Below, one piece after another: positions 34,771 to 43,955 of a stretch of DNA of 64,000 nucleotides. Position 1 is the stretch's first letter. Every line of letters begins with the position of its first letter. The stretch comes from CAYMWF01 sp964394085 [NCBI: uncultured Gemmatimonadota bacterium]. Lineage in GTDB: Bacteria > GCA-2686955 > CAYMWF01. Position numbers and translations under genes: made by a program. The stretch lies in NCBI GenBank assembly GCA_964394085.1, contig CAYMWF010000018.1, forward strand, positions 12,490-76,489. Reading direction: 5' to 3'. The notes under the pieces were generated by a model, which saw nothing but the letters and a program-made list of their open reading frames with translations, was not told the origin of the DNA and ran no database searches.

Positions 34771-35335
34771 TCCCCCGCACATAGGTCACACCGTAATCGC
34801 CCGTGTAGCCGCTGAACGGCTGGGGCTCGGGAAAGTGCTTTTCGTACCGACCGAAACTCCTCCACATAAACCGGCCCGCCGACTCGCCCCGGTCGAAGAT
34901 CGTATCGAAATGCTGCATCTTGCCGTCGACGAATTTCCGTTTATCGAGATCTCACTGGTTGAAACCGGTTCCGGAGGGCCGTTCTATACCGTCGACACCC
35001 TCGAGAAGATATCGGGCAAGGCTGGTGTCGACGCGGAATTATTCCTCGTGGTGGGCGAAGACAACCTGCACGATCTTTTTTCATGGAAGAATCCGGCCCG
35101 CATCGCGGAACTGGCCCGCATCACGGTGCTGACCCGGAATAGACCGGATGGCATCACCTGGCTTCCCGTCCCCTCCGAAATTGCGGGCGGCTGCCTCAGG
35201 CTCACGATGGAACCGGTACCGATTTCATCGACGCAGATACGGGGCAGGATTGCCCGGGGCGGGCCGATCGAAGGTCTTGTCGAGCCGGCAGTGCGGGATT
35301 ATATCGAGCTGAAAGGTTTGTACAAAGATGGATGA
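34724..35335 (+). CDS. nadD: Nicotinate-mononucleotide adenylyltransferase
   Basis: NadD adenylates nicotinate mononucleotide to form deamido-NAD in NAD synthesis. The 203-residue protein shows the nucleotidyltransferase motifs GGTFDPPHIGH (near residues 12-22), PTETPPHKP, the family-typical VVGEDNL segment and ISSTQIRGRI at the C-terminus. The start lies inside the end of the BamD-like gene (47-nt overlap), and the end overlaps the next lipoprotein gene by 8 nt, so expression is coupled to the envelope run. Confidence 0.95.
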   Translation: MKKTISRIGVLGGTFDPPHIGHTVIARVAAERLGLGKVLFVPTETPPHKPARRLAPVEDRIEMLHLAVDEFPFIEISLVETGSGGPFYTVDTLEKISGKAGVDAELFLVVGEDNLHDLFSWKNPARIAELARITVLTRNRPDGITWLPVPSEIAGGCLRLTMEPVPISSTQIRGRIARGGPIEGLVEPAVRDYIELKGLYKDG

Positions 35336-37121
35336 ACAGGGAAGAAAACATATCGATTCAGGGTTCCTGTTCCGCCCGGATAGGCAAACCAGACGATATC
35401 TCTTATCACTGATTACGGTTCTTCTGGTGGCGGGTTGCGTGCCTCGTGGAGGAACCGGAGATCCTCAGAGCAGCAACGGCAATCCATATTATCATTTTCT
35501 GCTTGGCGAGAATTTTAAACACCAGGCCGAATCTCTCGCCGCTTCGGATGAGGAAGGTTCGAGCGAAAAGTGGCAGCAGGCTCTCAAGGCCGCCGTTGAC
35601 GAGTTTCGAGCGGTGCTTCTTCTCGATCCTGATGCATGCGATGCAAGCGAGGAGCTCGTGGATTGCCTCATACGCCTTGGAAGAGAAAAAGATGCAGCCC
35701 ACGAGATAGAAGATGCAGTCGGCAGGGGATGCAGCAGTGTCGAACTTTTCGAGCGCCAGGGATTGCTGGCCCTCGACAGGGGAGATATCGACGCTGCCCG
35801 AACTGCATTCGCCGCAGCTCTGGACATCGATCCGGGGAGGATCCGTTCCGGCATCAAACTGGCTGAACTGAAAGAAAAAAATGGTGATATCGAAGGAGCA
35901 CTGGAGGTACTCGGCAATCTATATCCGGCGGTCTCGAAACTGCACGGCTGGATAGCCAGGTGGAGAGCGAGGCTGCTCTCCCAGGAGCTTCGATGGGAGG
36001 AAGCGTACGATGTGATCGAGGGTGTTCTGGCTGAAACCGGGGGCGATGCCGGGTTGTTCGAATTCCGGGCCGGACTCCTGGAACGGATGGGCGACTTCTC
36101 CGGAGCCCGTGATTCCTATTTCGAAATACTCGCGCGGTCTCCTTTCGACCGGCAGGCCGCCGTTGAAGCGGCGCGGCTCTGCTCATACATGGAAGATATC
36201 CTCTGCATCAATTTTCTGGTGGATCATTTTGAAAATACGGATGGATCCGGTCACCCCTGGCAGCTTTATCTCAGAGTGGCCGGACTCCTGGCCCTGAGTT
36301 CTCCTGAATCCGCTGCCGAACTGCTCAGGGAAAACGGCACCGGTCTTGAAAAGGATGCCGAGTTCATCTATTGGTCGGGCAGAGCCGCCGAAGCTCTCGG
36401 GCTCGCTGTCGATGCCGAGCGGGCCTATCGCGAAGCCGCCCGGACCGAACCGGGTCACGATCAAGCCGTTTCTTCCCTTGTCCTCCTGCTCGTAAAACAG
36501 GATCGCCTCGTTGAAACCATCGATCCGCTGCTGGCCGGCATCGCAAGCGAGCCGGCCGACCCGTACCAGCACTTCATGCTGGGTCTGCTTTACTTCGAAC
36601 TGGAAGACTTCGAGGGAGCCAGGGACAGCTTCCTTGACGCAAGGAAGCTCGGAATGATCCGCCATGAGTTCCTCGACCTGAATCTCGGCTCGGTTCTGGA
36701 GAGGCTGGGGGACTATCCCGGGGCCGAGGAACACTTCCGCCGATCTCTCGAACTGAACCCGCTGAACTACGATGCGATGAACTATATCGCGTATATGCAC
36801 GCCGAGCTGGGAGAAGGGCTCGAAGAGGGTCTCGAGCTGGCGACCAGGGCTGATTCTTTGAATCCGGACAATCCATATATCCTGGATACGATCGCCTGGC
36901 TTCATTATAAAAAAGGCAACCCGAAGGCCGCTCTAGGCTTCATTGAAAAAGCTCTCGATATTCACGAAGACCCGGAAATCCTTCTTCATGCGGGAGACAT
37001 CCTCCAGGCTCTGGGCAGGCCGGGGGACGCCGAGGAGCATTGGGATAAAGCCCTTGAATTCTCCAGGAATCCGGATGAGGACATTCCGGGCGGACGTGAT
37101 GATCCGGAGCCGGCGGAATGA
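35328..37121 (+). CDS. Large TPR-repeat lipoprotein
   Basis: The 597-residue protein has a positively charged start and a lipobox (ITVLLVAGC), so it is predicted to be membrane-anchored and periplasmic. The rest is a series of TPR units, for example VDEFRAVLLLDPDACDASEE, GDIDAARTAFAAALDIDPG, LGLAVDAERAYREAARTEPG, LEDFEGARDSFLDARKLG and LGDYPGAEEHFRRSLELNP; about a dozen can be counted. It overlaps nadD by 8 nt and the LolA-like gene by 4 nt (ATGA). Such proteins scaffold protein complexes, and one in this place may serve outer-membrane assembly or polysaccharide export. Confidence 0.85.
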   Translation: MDEQGRKHIDSGFLFRPDRQTRRYLLSLITVLLVAGCVPRGGTGDPQSSNGNPYYHFLLGENFKHQAESLAASDEEGSSEKWQQALKAAVDEFRAVLLLDPDACDASEELVDCLIRLGREKDAAHEIEDAVGRGCSSVELFERQGLLALDRGDIDAARTAFAAALDIDPGRIRSGIKLAELKEKNGDIEGALEVLGNLYPAVSKLHGWIARWRARLLSQELRWEEAYDVIEGVLAETGGDAGLFEFRAGLLERMGDFSGARDSYFEILARSPFDRQAAVEAARLCSYMEDILCINFLVDHFENTDGSGHPWQLYLRVAGLLALSSPESAAELLRENGTGLEKDAEFIYWSGRAAEALGLAVDAERAYREAARTEPGHDQAVSSLVLLLVKQDRLVETIDPLLAGIASEPADPYQHFMLGLLYFELEDFEGARDSFLDARKLGMIRHEFLDLNLGSVLERLGDYPGAEEHFRRSLELNPLNYDAMNYIAYMHAELGEGLEEGLELATRADSLNPDNPYILDTIAWLHYKKGNPKAALGFIEKALDIHEDPEILLHAGDILQALGRPGDAEEHWDKALEFSRNPDEDIPGGRDDPEPAE

Positions 37122-37987
37122 GACTTTCCGTGGAAACAAAGGCTCTCCCCGGTCGCCGGCGCCGGCCCCCGGCCGGGAGTTTTCTTCCGGTGATTTTGGC
37201 ATTCCTTGTTTCCTTTAATGGATGCGCCTTCAATAAGGAGCTCTTGAAAACGGAACACGTCGATTCACCCGACGAGAAGTCCCGCTGCAGAGCGGCTGCG
37301 GATGAGCTTTTCGGGAGCACCCTGGCGACTTTCGAATCGATCCGGAGCCTGAAGGCGCGCACTTCCGTCAAGTTCGTTGAGGACGGGAAATTGAATCGAT
37401 CGGTTTCCGCGGTTGTATTATACAAGGAGCCCGGGTCGGTCAGGGTGGACCTCTACTCCCCCTTGTTCGGCGCGGTCGGAACCTGGATCGCCAGCAAAGA
37501 TACGGTTCTCGTGTTCGATTCGCGAAAAGACGTCTATTACGAAGCCGGAGATCCTGAAGAAGCAGGGCTCTATTCTGAATATGGAGTCTGGCTGGAAATC
37601 TTCAGGTCGGGGGTGCTCGCGGGAGTCGTTCTTCCCCTCGACGAATATGGCAATATGATCGATGGGTTCGACCTGGTCGAATCCAGGGAAGTTCCCGGGT
37701 TTATCATCAGAACGGAGACCCGGGATTATATTTACCTCTTTGAACCGGATTGCGAAGAAATCCGGTCGGTTTCAGTAACCGGCCCGGAAGATGGACCCCA
37801 ACTCTTTGAAGTCATTTTCGAAGATTACGATACGATTCAGGGAATCCGCTATCCGGGCTGGATTCGGTTATTGTCTCCCGATACGGGGGAAGAGCTGAAA
37901 ATAAAATTCACCGACAGGCGCTTTAACGAAGATATAAGCGACGCCGTGTTTTCGAGCGTTCGGGGGACTGCGTCGCCGGGAAATTGA
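37118..37987 (+). CDS. LolA/LolB-like lipoprotein (DUF4292-like)
   Basis: The 289-residue protein carries a lipoprotein signal (FLVSFNGC). The mature part has the layout of the LolA/LolB fold: an early helix, TLATFESIRSLKARTSVKF, then long antiparallel strands (SVSAVVLYKEPGSVRVDLYSP, FGAVGTWIASKDTVLVFDSR, IIRTETRDYIYLFEP, GIRYPGWIRLLSP and LKIKFTDRRFNEDISDAVF). LolA and LolB move lipoproteins to the outer membrane; DUF4292 proteins in Bacteroidetes-like lineages share this fold. It probably binds a lipid or a lipoprotein in the periplasm. It overlaps the TPR lipoprotein by 4 nt. Confidence 0.72.
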   Translation: MRLSVETKALPGRRRRPPAGSFLPVILAFLVSFNGCAFNKELLKTEHVDSPDEKSRCRAAADELFGSTLATFESIRSLKARTSVKFVEDGKLNRSVSAVVLYKEPGSVRVDLYSPLFGAVGTWIASKDTVLVFDSRKDVYYEAGDPEEAGLYSEYGVWLEIFRSGVLAGVVLPLDEYGNMIDGFDLVESREVPGFIIRTETRDYIYLFEPDCEEIRSVSVTGPEDGPQLFEVIFEDYDTIQGIRYPGWIRLLSPDTGEELKIKFTDRRFNEDISDAVFSSVRGTASPGN

Positions 37988-37996
37988 GGATTTAGT

Positions 37997-38563
37997 TTGG
38001 GAGTGGTACGAAAACCGGGCCGGGTTTTTCCGATAGTCGGCCTGCTTTACGGCGATGAGGGAATTCTGCCGCAGGTCGAAAGCGCGATCTGCTGCATCCT
38101 GGGGCCTGTGGCCTCATCCAGCGAGGAGCTTGATTTCCGTTTCAGCTCCTACTACGAAAAAGAAATGGGCGCACCGCTTTTCCGGTCCTGGCTTTTTTTC
38201 GACCGCCCCTGCGATCCGGGCTCCCTGGCCCGGCTGAAGATTGAGACAAATCGGATCGAAGCCGGCTTTGAAAGCGAGAAGGGCCGTCGGGTAAATGTCG
38301 ATCCCGGTTTTCTGTCTCCAATGAACCTGGTTCTGGCAAGCACAAAGCACGCGGCCCACAGGATTTATATCGGCGACGGTATCTTCGCTGAAATCGAATT
38401 GATTTACGAGAAGGGAACCTACAGTCCTCTACGGTGGACCTATCCCGATTACAGGACAAGTGAGCTCATAACGTTCCTGAACCGGGCCCGCGGGAAAATT
38501 CTCACAGCCTGTTCCCTTCCCGCTTCCGGTTCACACGAAAACAAAAAGGTGAACAGAGTGTGA
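37997..38563 (+). CDS. DUF4416 family protein
   Basis: A TTG at 37997 with GAGG 8 nt before it gives 188 residues; a GTG two codons later is an alternative. The sequence matches the DUF4416 pattern: an N-terminal strand with VGLLYGD, the middle NVDPGFLSPMNLVLASTKHAAHRIYIGDGIFAEIEL and the C-terminal PLRWTYPDYR stretch. Function is unknown. The family occurs in sulfate reducers and related Gram-negative lineages. No signal peptide is visible, so it is cytoplasmic even though it lies in a run of envelope genes. Confidence 0.8.
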   Translation: MGVVRKPGRVFPIVGLLYGDEGILPQVESAICCILGPVASSSEELDFRFSSYYEKEMGAPLFRSWLFFDRPCDPGSLARLKIETNRIEAGFESEKGRRVNVDPGFLSPMNLVLASTKHAAHRIYIGDGIFAEIELIYEKGTYSPLRWTYPDYRTSELITFLNRARGKILTACSLPASGSHENKKVNRV

Positions 38564-39363
38564 ATGCAGAACCTGGAAATATCCGTCGATACAACCGGCA
38601 CATCCGCCTGGCGGCGGTAATTATCTTCTGCTTTTCGGCTTGTGCAGGCACTGCTGCTGCGGAACCCGGACAGGTCCATTCCCCGGCCGCCGCCAAACCG
38701 GAATTCGGCCCCGGAGAAATACAGAAATTCATAATTCATTACGGCTTCATGGCCGCGGGGACAGCGTGGCTGCAGGTCTCGCGCCCTGATTCACCGCAGG
38801 AAGCCGACCTTCTGGAATTTTCTTCAAGGGCCGAGTCCAATGATTTCTTTTCGCTGTTTTTCCGGGTGCGCGATGAAGCTTTCTCCGTGGTCACCGCAGA
38901 TTCTCTGTGCAGCGTCCGCTTCACAAAGAACCTGCTCGAAGGCGACTTTTCGCGCCGTGAAACCGTACGCTTCGACCAGGAAGCCGGGAAGGCTCTTTAC
39001 CCGGATGGCGAGGTGAAGGAAATTCCGCCTTGCGCGCGCGATCCTCTCGCCGCCCTTTACTACATCCGCACCCTTCCCCTCGTTGTCGGAACGGAGGTGG
39101 AGGTCCCGAACCACGTGGATGGGAAGAACTATCCGGTGGTCGTCAAGGTGCGCGGGCGGGAAACGGTGGTAGTTCCCGCTGGAAGATTCGAGTGCCTTGT
39201 GTTAGAACCGGTCCTCAAGTCGGCCGGAATATTTCGCCATAAGGGTAAAATGAAAATCTGGCTCACTGATGATGAATACCGGATACCGGTGCTCATGAAA
39301 ACGAAGGTTATGATCGGGTCGGTGCAGGCCAGACTGACCAGCTACACCGACAGCCGGGAGTGA
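38560..39363 (+). CDS. DUF3108-family exported protein
   Basis: The GTG start overlaps the previous stop (GTGA). The 267-residue protein has an N-terminal hydrophobic segment (AAVIIFCFSACAGTAAA) and then a beta-rich body: FIIHYGFMAAGTAWLQV, FSSRAESNDFFSLFFRVRDEAFSVV, FECLVLEPVLKSAGIF and KMKIWLTDDEYRIPVLMKTK. These are hallmarks of DUF3108, a LolA-like periplasmic family of unknown function. It is predicted to be secreted or anchored. Its neighbours include another LolA-fold protein, so they may share a lipid-related job. Confidence 0.75.
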   Translation: MNAEPGNIRRYNRHIRLAAVIIFCFSACAGTAAAEPGQVHSPAAAKPEFGPGEIQKFIIHYGFMAAGTAWLQVSRPDSPQEADLLEFSSRAESNDFFSLFFRVRDEAFSVVTADSLCSVRFTKNLLEGDFSRRETVRFDQEAGKALYPDGEVKEIPPCARDPLAALYYIRTLPLVVGTEVEVPNHVDGKNYPVVVKVRGRETVVVPAGRFECLVLEPVLKSAGIFRHKGKMKIWLTDDEYRIPVLMKTKVMIGSVQARLTSYTDSRE

Positions 39364-39366
39364 TAA

Positions 39367-40320
39367 ATGGGGTCCGGATACAGAGAACTTTCACTGGAAA
39401 AAGTAAAGAGCTTTCCTCAGAAAGATAGAAAGAATCTCGTGAAGATTGCGGATTTCGCCGCAGCGGCGGATCCGGAGGGGCCGGTGAGCGCGTTTATCGA
39501 CTCGCTCCCCGGCCAGCTCGCAGCGAGGGATCTCAGAGAATTCGCAGCCTGTTTGAGGCGGGCGCGCAAGAACGGCAGGGGCGTAATCGCCATGCTGGGG
39601 GGCCATGTCATCAAAACCGGCTGTGCACCGATTCTCATCGACCTGCTGGAAAAAGATCTGATTACTCACGTGGCGATGAACGGCGCCGCCGCGATCCATG
39701 ATCTCGAGATCGCCCTCTGGGGTGAAACCTCCGAGGATGTGGGGGAAGGGCTGGAAGACGGTGCGTTCGGCATGGCGGACGGCGCGCCGGGCGTCATGAA
39801 TCCCGCCGCCGTGGAGGCGCGGGACAGGAAAGCCGGCTACGGTGAAGTCCTGGGTGAAAAACTGCTGAGCGGGAACGCCCCCCACGGCGGGATGAGTCTT
39901 CTGGCATCCGCATTCCGCCTGTCGGTCCCGTGCACCGTTCATGTTGCAATCGGCACCGATATCATCCACCAGCATCCCGGGGCTGACGGAGCCGCCCTGG
40001 GAGAATCGAGTCTCAGGGATTTCCGTATTCTCTGCGGAAGCCTGACGGAGCTCGACGGCGGAGGCGCCCTAATGAACCTTGGAAGCTGCGTGCTGATGCC
40101 GGAGGTTTTTCTCAAAGCTCTTACCGTTGTCAGGAACCTGGGCCACGACGTGAAAGGTTTCAGCACTGCTGATTTCGATATGATCCGTCACTACCGCCCC
40201 CGCGTCAATGTTGTACAGAGGCCTACCGCTTCGGGCGGCAAAGGATACTCCTTCACCGGACATCACGAGATCCTGCTGCCATTATTCAGGTGCGCGGTTC
40301 TCGCAGCCTCGAAGGACTGA
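39367..40320 (+). CDS. Conserved cytoplasmic protein of unknown family
   Basis: A 317-residue alpha/beta protein without a signal peptide. Conserved-looking motifs are RGVIAMLGGHVIKTGCAP, ITHVAMNGAAAIHDLEIAL, GETSEDV, HVAIGTDIIHQHP and NLGSCVLMPEVFLKAL. The glycine-rich and His/Asp motifs suggest a nucleotide or metal-binding enzyme. I recall related sequences annotated only as hypothetical or loosely as deoxyhypusine-synthase-like, but the catalytic lysine context of that enzyme is not seen here, so I do not assign it. The tight spacing (3 nt after DUF3108, 114 nt before manC) suggests a link to sugar-nucleotide or envelope metabolism. Confidence 0.7.
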   Translation: MGSGYRELSLEKVKSFPQKDRKNLVKIADFAAAADPEGPVSAFIDSLPGQLAARDLREFAACLRRARKNGRGVIAMLGGHVIKTGCAPILIDLLEKDLITHVAMNGAAAIHDLEIALWGETSEDVGEGLEDGAFGMADGAPGVMNPAAVEARDRKAGYGEVLGEKLLSGNAPHGGMSLLASAFRLSVPCTVHVAIGTDIIHQHPGADGAALGESSLRDFRILCGSLTELDGGGALMNLGSCVLMPEVFLKALTVVRNLGHDVKGFSTADFDMIRHYRPRVNVVQRPTASGGKGYSFTGHHEILLPLFRCAVLAASKD

Positions 40321-40434
40321 ACAGGCGGGATCGGCAAACCCCGCGGCGGTTGAGTCGAACGGGGTCCGATCCTATCCGGCCGAGGTCCGGTTTGAACGGC
40401 CGGAAACGTCTCATGGAATAAGGGAAATAACGAC

Positions 40435-41520
40435 ATGTTTCATGCAGTAATACTGGCGGGTGGAATCGGGGAGCGCTTCTGGCCGTCCAGCACGAGGCGG
40501 CGCCCCAAGCAGCTGCTGACGATGCTCGGCTCCCGTTCGATGCTGAGGGAATCGGTGGACAGGATCAGCGATCTGGTTCCATCTTCGCGAATCTGGATCA
40601 TAACTTCCGCCGCCCTTGAAGAGGCGGTGAAGGATGAGCTTCCCGAGCTCGATCCCGCCAGGATCGTTGCGGAACCCGTAGGTCGAAACACCGCCCCCGC
40701 AGTCGGTCTGGCCGCCGCCCTCGCATCCAGAGAAGACGAGGACGCCGTCCTTGCCGTAATGCCGTCCGATCATCATTTCGCCGATGCATCGCTGTTTCTC
40801 GAAGCCCTCGAAACGGCCAGGGCCGTTGCGGAGCGCGAACGGGGTTACGTAACCTTCGGCATTACTCCGACGAGACCTGAGACCGGGTACGGGTACATCG
40901 AGTCCGGTTCGCCGCTCGATACGGATGCTTACCCGCACCGGGTATGCAGGGTCGAGAGGTTCGTCGAGAAACCGGCCAGAGACAAAGCGGAAGAATTCCT
41001 CGCACGGGGCGGATATTTCTGGAACAGCGGCATCTTCGTCTGGAGAACGGATGTCCTGATGGAAGGATTCTCCAAGTTTCTCCCCGACATGATGCCCGGG
41101 CTCGAGCAGGTGAGAACCGCACCGGACGCCGGTTTAAAACAGACGATCGAGCGTTTCTACTCGTCGGTCCAATCGATTTCGATCGACAACGGACTGATGG
41201 AATTCGTCTCTCCGATTTTTGTGGTCGAGGGTGAATTCCCCTGGGATGATCTCGGAAGCTGGGCTTCTCTTGACCGGGTGCTGCCTTCCGACGGGGACGG
41301 CAATGTCGTCACCGGTTCCGATCCCGTGGTCCTGTGCGATACCAGGGACTCGATCGTGGTGTCGGAGGGCGGGGTGGTTGCGGTCATGGGGGTCTCGGAC
41401 CTGGTTGTAGTCTCGGCCGACGGCAAAACGCTGATATGCCCGAAAGATAAGAGCCAGGATGTGAAACAGATAGTGAATCGATTACGTTCCATGGGAGATG
41501 ACGGTGAGAAGTTCCTCTAA
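40435..41520 (+). CDS. manC: Mannose-1-phosphate guanylyltransferase
   Basis: This enzyme makes GDP-mannose from GTP and mannose-1-phosphate. The 361-residue protein has the nucleotidyltransferase signature ILAGGIGERFWPSSTRRRPK (residues 6-25), with GGIGERFWPSST and the lysine of RPKQLL, plus ETGYGYIESG and FVEKPARDKAEEFLARGGYFWNSGIFVW. It lacks the C-terminal cupin (phosphomannose isomerase) domain of bifunctional ManC/AlgA, so it is a single-function enzyme. GDP-mannose would feed the glycan genes of this region, for example the GT2/deacetylase pair. Confidence 0.93.
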   Translation: MFHAVILAGGIGERFWPSSTRRRPKQLLTMLGSRSMLRESVDRISDLVPSSRIWIITSAALEEAVKDELPELDPARIVAEPVGRNTAPAVGLAAALASREDEDAVLAVMPSDHHFADASLFLEALETARAVAERERGYVTFGITPTRPETGYGYIESGSPLDTDAYPHRVCRVERFVEKPARDKAEEFLARGGYFWNSGIFVWRTDVLMEGFSKFLPDMMPGLEQVRTAPDAGLKQTIERFYSSVQSISIDNGLMEFVSPIFVVEGEFPWDDLGSWASLDRVLPSDGDGNVVTGSDPVVLCDTRDSIVVSEGGVVAVMGVSDLVVVSADGKTLICPKDKSQDVKQIVNRLRSMGDDGEKFL

Positions 41521-41539
41521 GGGACGGGAAACGACGACG

Positions 41540-42463
41540 ATGGGAAATGCCGGCAGCAGATGGAAAAAGAAGAAGCCGAAACGGCAGGAGACGATCGTAT
41601 TCAAGCTCGATACTTCCCTGTCCGGCAGACTCCGCGAGATCCTTGCCGCCATGGGGTGTGAATTCTCCGAGGGTCAGCACCTGCTTTTCAGGGCTGTTGC
41701 GAACGGCTCCAGCGGAACGCTGAGTTATTATACTTCCGGAAAGATTGTCATACAGGGTTCTCCCGAGGGTTTGAAGGAACTCGCGCTGGCGGTCCGCGGC
41801 GTCTCAGGTGAGGCATCCCCCGGGAAGAAGCAGTTCGAGGCGAGGATCGGAAGCGATGAATCAGGCAAGGGCGACTATTTCGGCCCGCTGGTGGTTGCCG
41901 CCGCTTATGTAGATTCTTCCACGGCCGATAAGCTGATCCTGGAGGGTGTGAGCGATTCGAAAAAGATGACCGATCGTACGGTCCGGACGGCTGCCGGCCT
42001 GATACGCGACTGCTGCCCCGTGGAGGTGGTCGCGGTTTCACCGGCGCGGTACAATGAACTGTACGGGAAGTTTAAAAACCTGAATGAATTCCTGGCCTGG
42101 ATGCATGCAAGAGCTATCGAGAACCTGGCTGCCAGGTGCCGCAGCAAACTGCTGGTTGTGGACAGGTTCGCCCGCGGAAGAGTACTGTCGTCCGCCCTGA
42201 TGGAGCGGGGCAGTGCGATGAAACTCGTTGAAATCCCCCGCGGAGAACGGGATATCGCCGTAGCAGCCGCATCGGTGGTGGCCCGTTTCGAATTTCTCAG
42301 GCACCTGGCCGTCCTCTCGGAGCGGGCCGGCTTCAGCCTTCCCAAAGGAGCGACTTCGGTTATCGAAGCGGGTCGCAAGGTGGTCGCCGACCTGGGGAGG
42401 GAAAAACTTGGAGAATTCGCGAAACTCCATTTCAAGACGACCCGGGCGGTGCTCAACAGGTAA
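41540..42463 (+). CDS. rnhC: Ribonuclease HIII
   Basis: The ATG at 41540 gives 307 residues; in-frame starts at 41498 or 41504, inside the manC end, are possible. The N-terminal part (about residues 17-85, IVFKLDTSLSGRLREILAAM ... GKIVIQGSPEGLKEL) is the TBP-like substrate-binding domain typical of RNase HIII. The catalytic domain begins with GSDESGKGDYFGPLVVAA (the Asp/Glu pair), followed by VSDSKKMTD and VVDRFARG. It cleaves RNA in RNA/DNA hybrids. RNase HIII in a Gram-negative is less common than HI/HII, which is useful for taxonomy. Confidence 0.93.
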   Translation: MGNAGSRWKKKKPKRQETIVFKLDTSLSGRLREILAAMGCEFSEGQHLLFRAVANGSSGTLSYYTSGKIVIQGSPEGLKELALAVRGVSGEASPGKKQFEARIGSDESGKGDYFGPLVVAAAYVDSSTADKLILEGVSDSKKMTDRTVRTAAGLIRDCCPVEVVAVSPARYNELYGKFKNLNEFLAWMHARAIENLAARCRSKLLVVDRFARGRVLSSALMERGSAMKLVEIPRGERDIAVAAASVVARFEFLRHLAVLSERAGFSLPKGATSVIEAGRKVVADLGREKLGEFAKLHFKTTRAVLNR

Positions 42464-42490
42464 GAACGGAATGAATGGAAGGGCAATAGA

Positions 42491-43762
42491 TTGATCCGGT
42501 TGAAAACACTCGAAAACGGACTGAGAGTCATTCTCGACAGGCGATCCCAGCGCCGGTCGGTCAGTATATCGATCTGGGTGAAGTCGGGCCGGAGGGATGA
42601 ACCGGACAGGTCGGGAGCGAGTCATTTTCTCGAGCATGTTCTCTTTCTCGGTTCCGAGAAATATCCGACACCATACGAGATTGCGCGGCCTATCGAGAAA
42701 GTCGGTGGCAGCATCGGCGCCGCAAGCGGCTGCGAAACTACGGTCTATTACGCGGCGATTCCGCACCAGGATTGCCGGATGGCTCTCGATATCCTCCTCG
42801 ATATGCTGCTCCATCCGAAATTCGACCAGGCGAGGTTCGATAATGAAAAAAAGGTGATTATCTCCGAGATCGAAATGTACAACGAGGAAAGTTTCAGATA
42901 CCTGAACGAAATCCTTGTTCCGGAGCAGCTATGGGGGCGGCACCCACTCGGCGGCTCGGGCCTCGGAGACGAAACCTCGATACGAGGTTTAACCATCGAT
43001 ACCCTTAAAGCTTATCACTCTGTTTACTATAATCCTCAGAATGCCGTAATTTCAATCGCGGGCCGTTTCGACGAGAATGAAGTGCTTGAAACCATAGAGG
43101 AAGCATGGGGCGGCATGACTCCCCGGCCGTGTCCCTCCCGCGTGCTTTTCAGGTCGCGCCAGACCGAACCGGATGTCCGGTTCGGACGGAAGGATATCCA
43201 GCAGAGTTTCCTCACCATATCACTCAGGACTCCCCCTTACTCGAGCACCGAGGTTCCCCGGCTCGAGCTTATCAACCTCTACCTTGCGGGGGGAATGAGC
43301 TCGGCGCTTTTTGAAGAGGTGAGGAACCAGCGAGGGCTGGCATATGACATCAGTTCAGAGCTCCAGCTCCTGGAAGATTGCGGTGTGCTGTATATTTCCG
43401 CGGAAACGGATCCGGGAAAGGCGGCTGAAACTTTCGATGTAATCGCCAACAGTCTCAGCCGGAAGGCCGAGCTCGGGTTCACCGCGGATGAAGTGGAAGA
43501 GCTCAAATCGATGTATATAGGCGGGCTCCAGATGCGCCTGGAGGATCTGTCTTTCAAATCTTCATGGATGGCAAGCCAGCTCCTGCGCATGAACAAAACA
43601 GTGGATTTTGCGGGCGAGCGCCGAAAGATCCGCAGGATTACCCCGGTCGGTCTCGACCGCCTGCTGGGGATGCTTCTCTCCCCGGAGAACTGGAATGTCC
43701 ATTTTCTCGGTCCGAACGGATGTTTCGAAATCGAAGTTCCCGCCTTTCGTAAAGCGGTCTGA
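42491..43762 (+). CDS. M16 family zinc protease (processing-peptidase-like)
   Basis: The TTG start (GGAAGGG upstream) gives 423 residues. The inverted zinc motif HFLEH is at residues 45-49 and the third ligand E126 lies in ISEIEMYNEE. Downstream regions FEEVRNQRGLAYDISSEL and VDEL-type helices match M16B peptidases (PqqL/mitochondrial-processing-peptidase-like). Family members degrade or process short peptides, sometimes as homodimers or with an inactive partner. No partner gene lies beside it. It is the last gene before the tRNA pair. Confidence 0.9.
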   Translation: MIRLKTLENGLRVILDRRSQRRSVSISIWVKSGRRDEPDRSGASHFLEHVLFLGSEKYPTPYEIARPIEKVGGSIGAASGCETTVYYAAIPHQDCRMALDILLDMLLHPKFDQARFDNEKKVIISEIEMYNEESFRYLNEILVPEQLWGRHPLGGSGLGDETSIRGLTIDTLKAYHSVYYNPQNAVISIAGRFDENEVLETIEEAWGGMTPRPCPSRVLFRSRQTEPDVRFGRKDIQQSFLTISLRTPPYSSTEVPRLELINLYLAGGMSSALFEEVRNQRGLAYDISSELQLLEDCGVLYISAETDPGKAAETFDVIANSLSRKAELGFTADEVEELKSMYIGGLQMRLEDLSFKSSWMASQLLRMNKTVDFAGERRKIRRITPVGLDRLLGMLLSPENWNVHFLGPNGCFEIEVPAFRKAV

Positions 43763-43877
43763 ATCCGGAGGATCCCCGGTACGCGCCATGCGGCATAAAA
43801 TGGAGCTTGACTGTCCGATCGAGGTTGCAATATAGTGTCGCCCGGCATCGGGCGGCTTATTCCCAAGCATCCCTATC

Positions 43878-43953
43878 GCCCCCATAGTTCAGTCGGATAG
43901 AACACAGGATTCCGGATCCTGCGATGGGGGTTCGAATCCTCCTGGGGGCACCA
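43878..43953 (+). tRNA. tRNA-Arg (anticodon CCG), CCA encoded
   Basis: A complete cloverleaf: acceptor GCCCCCA pairs with TGGGGGC, the D arm is in ATAGTTCAGTCGGATAGAAC, the anticodon stem CAGGA/TCCTG encloses loop TTCCGGA (anticodon CCG), and the T arm is GGGGGTTCGAATCCTCC. Discriminator A and CCA are genomically encoded. Reads CGG codons. Confidence 0.95.
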
Positions 43954-43955
43954 CA

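Noticed and set aside
39367-40320. Deoxyhypusine synthase
   Set aside because: Some overall resemblance in annotation memory, but the characteristic catalytic lysine and NAD-site motifs of that enzyme were not recognisable, so no name was assigned.
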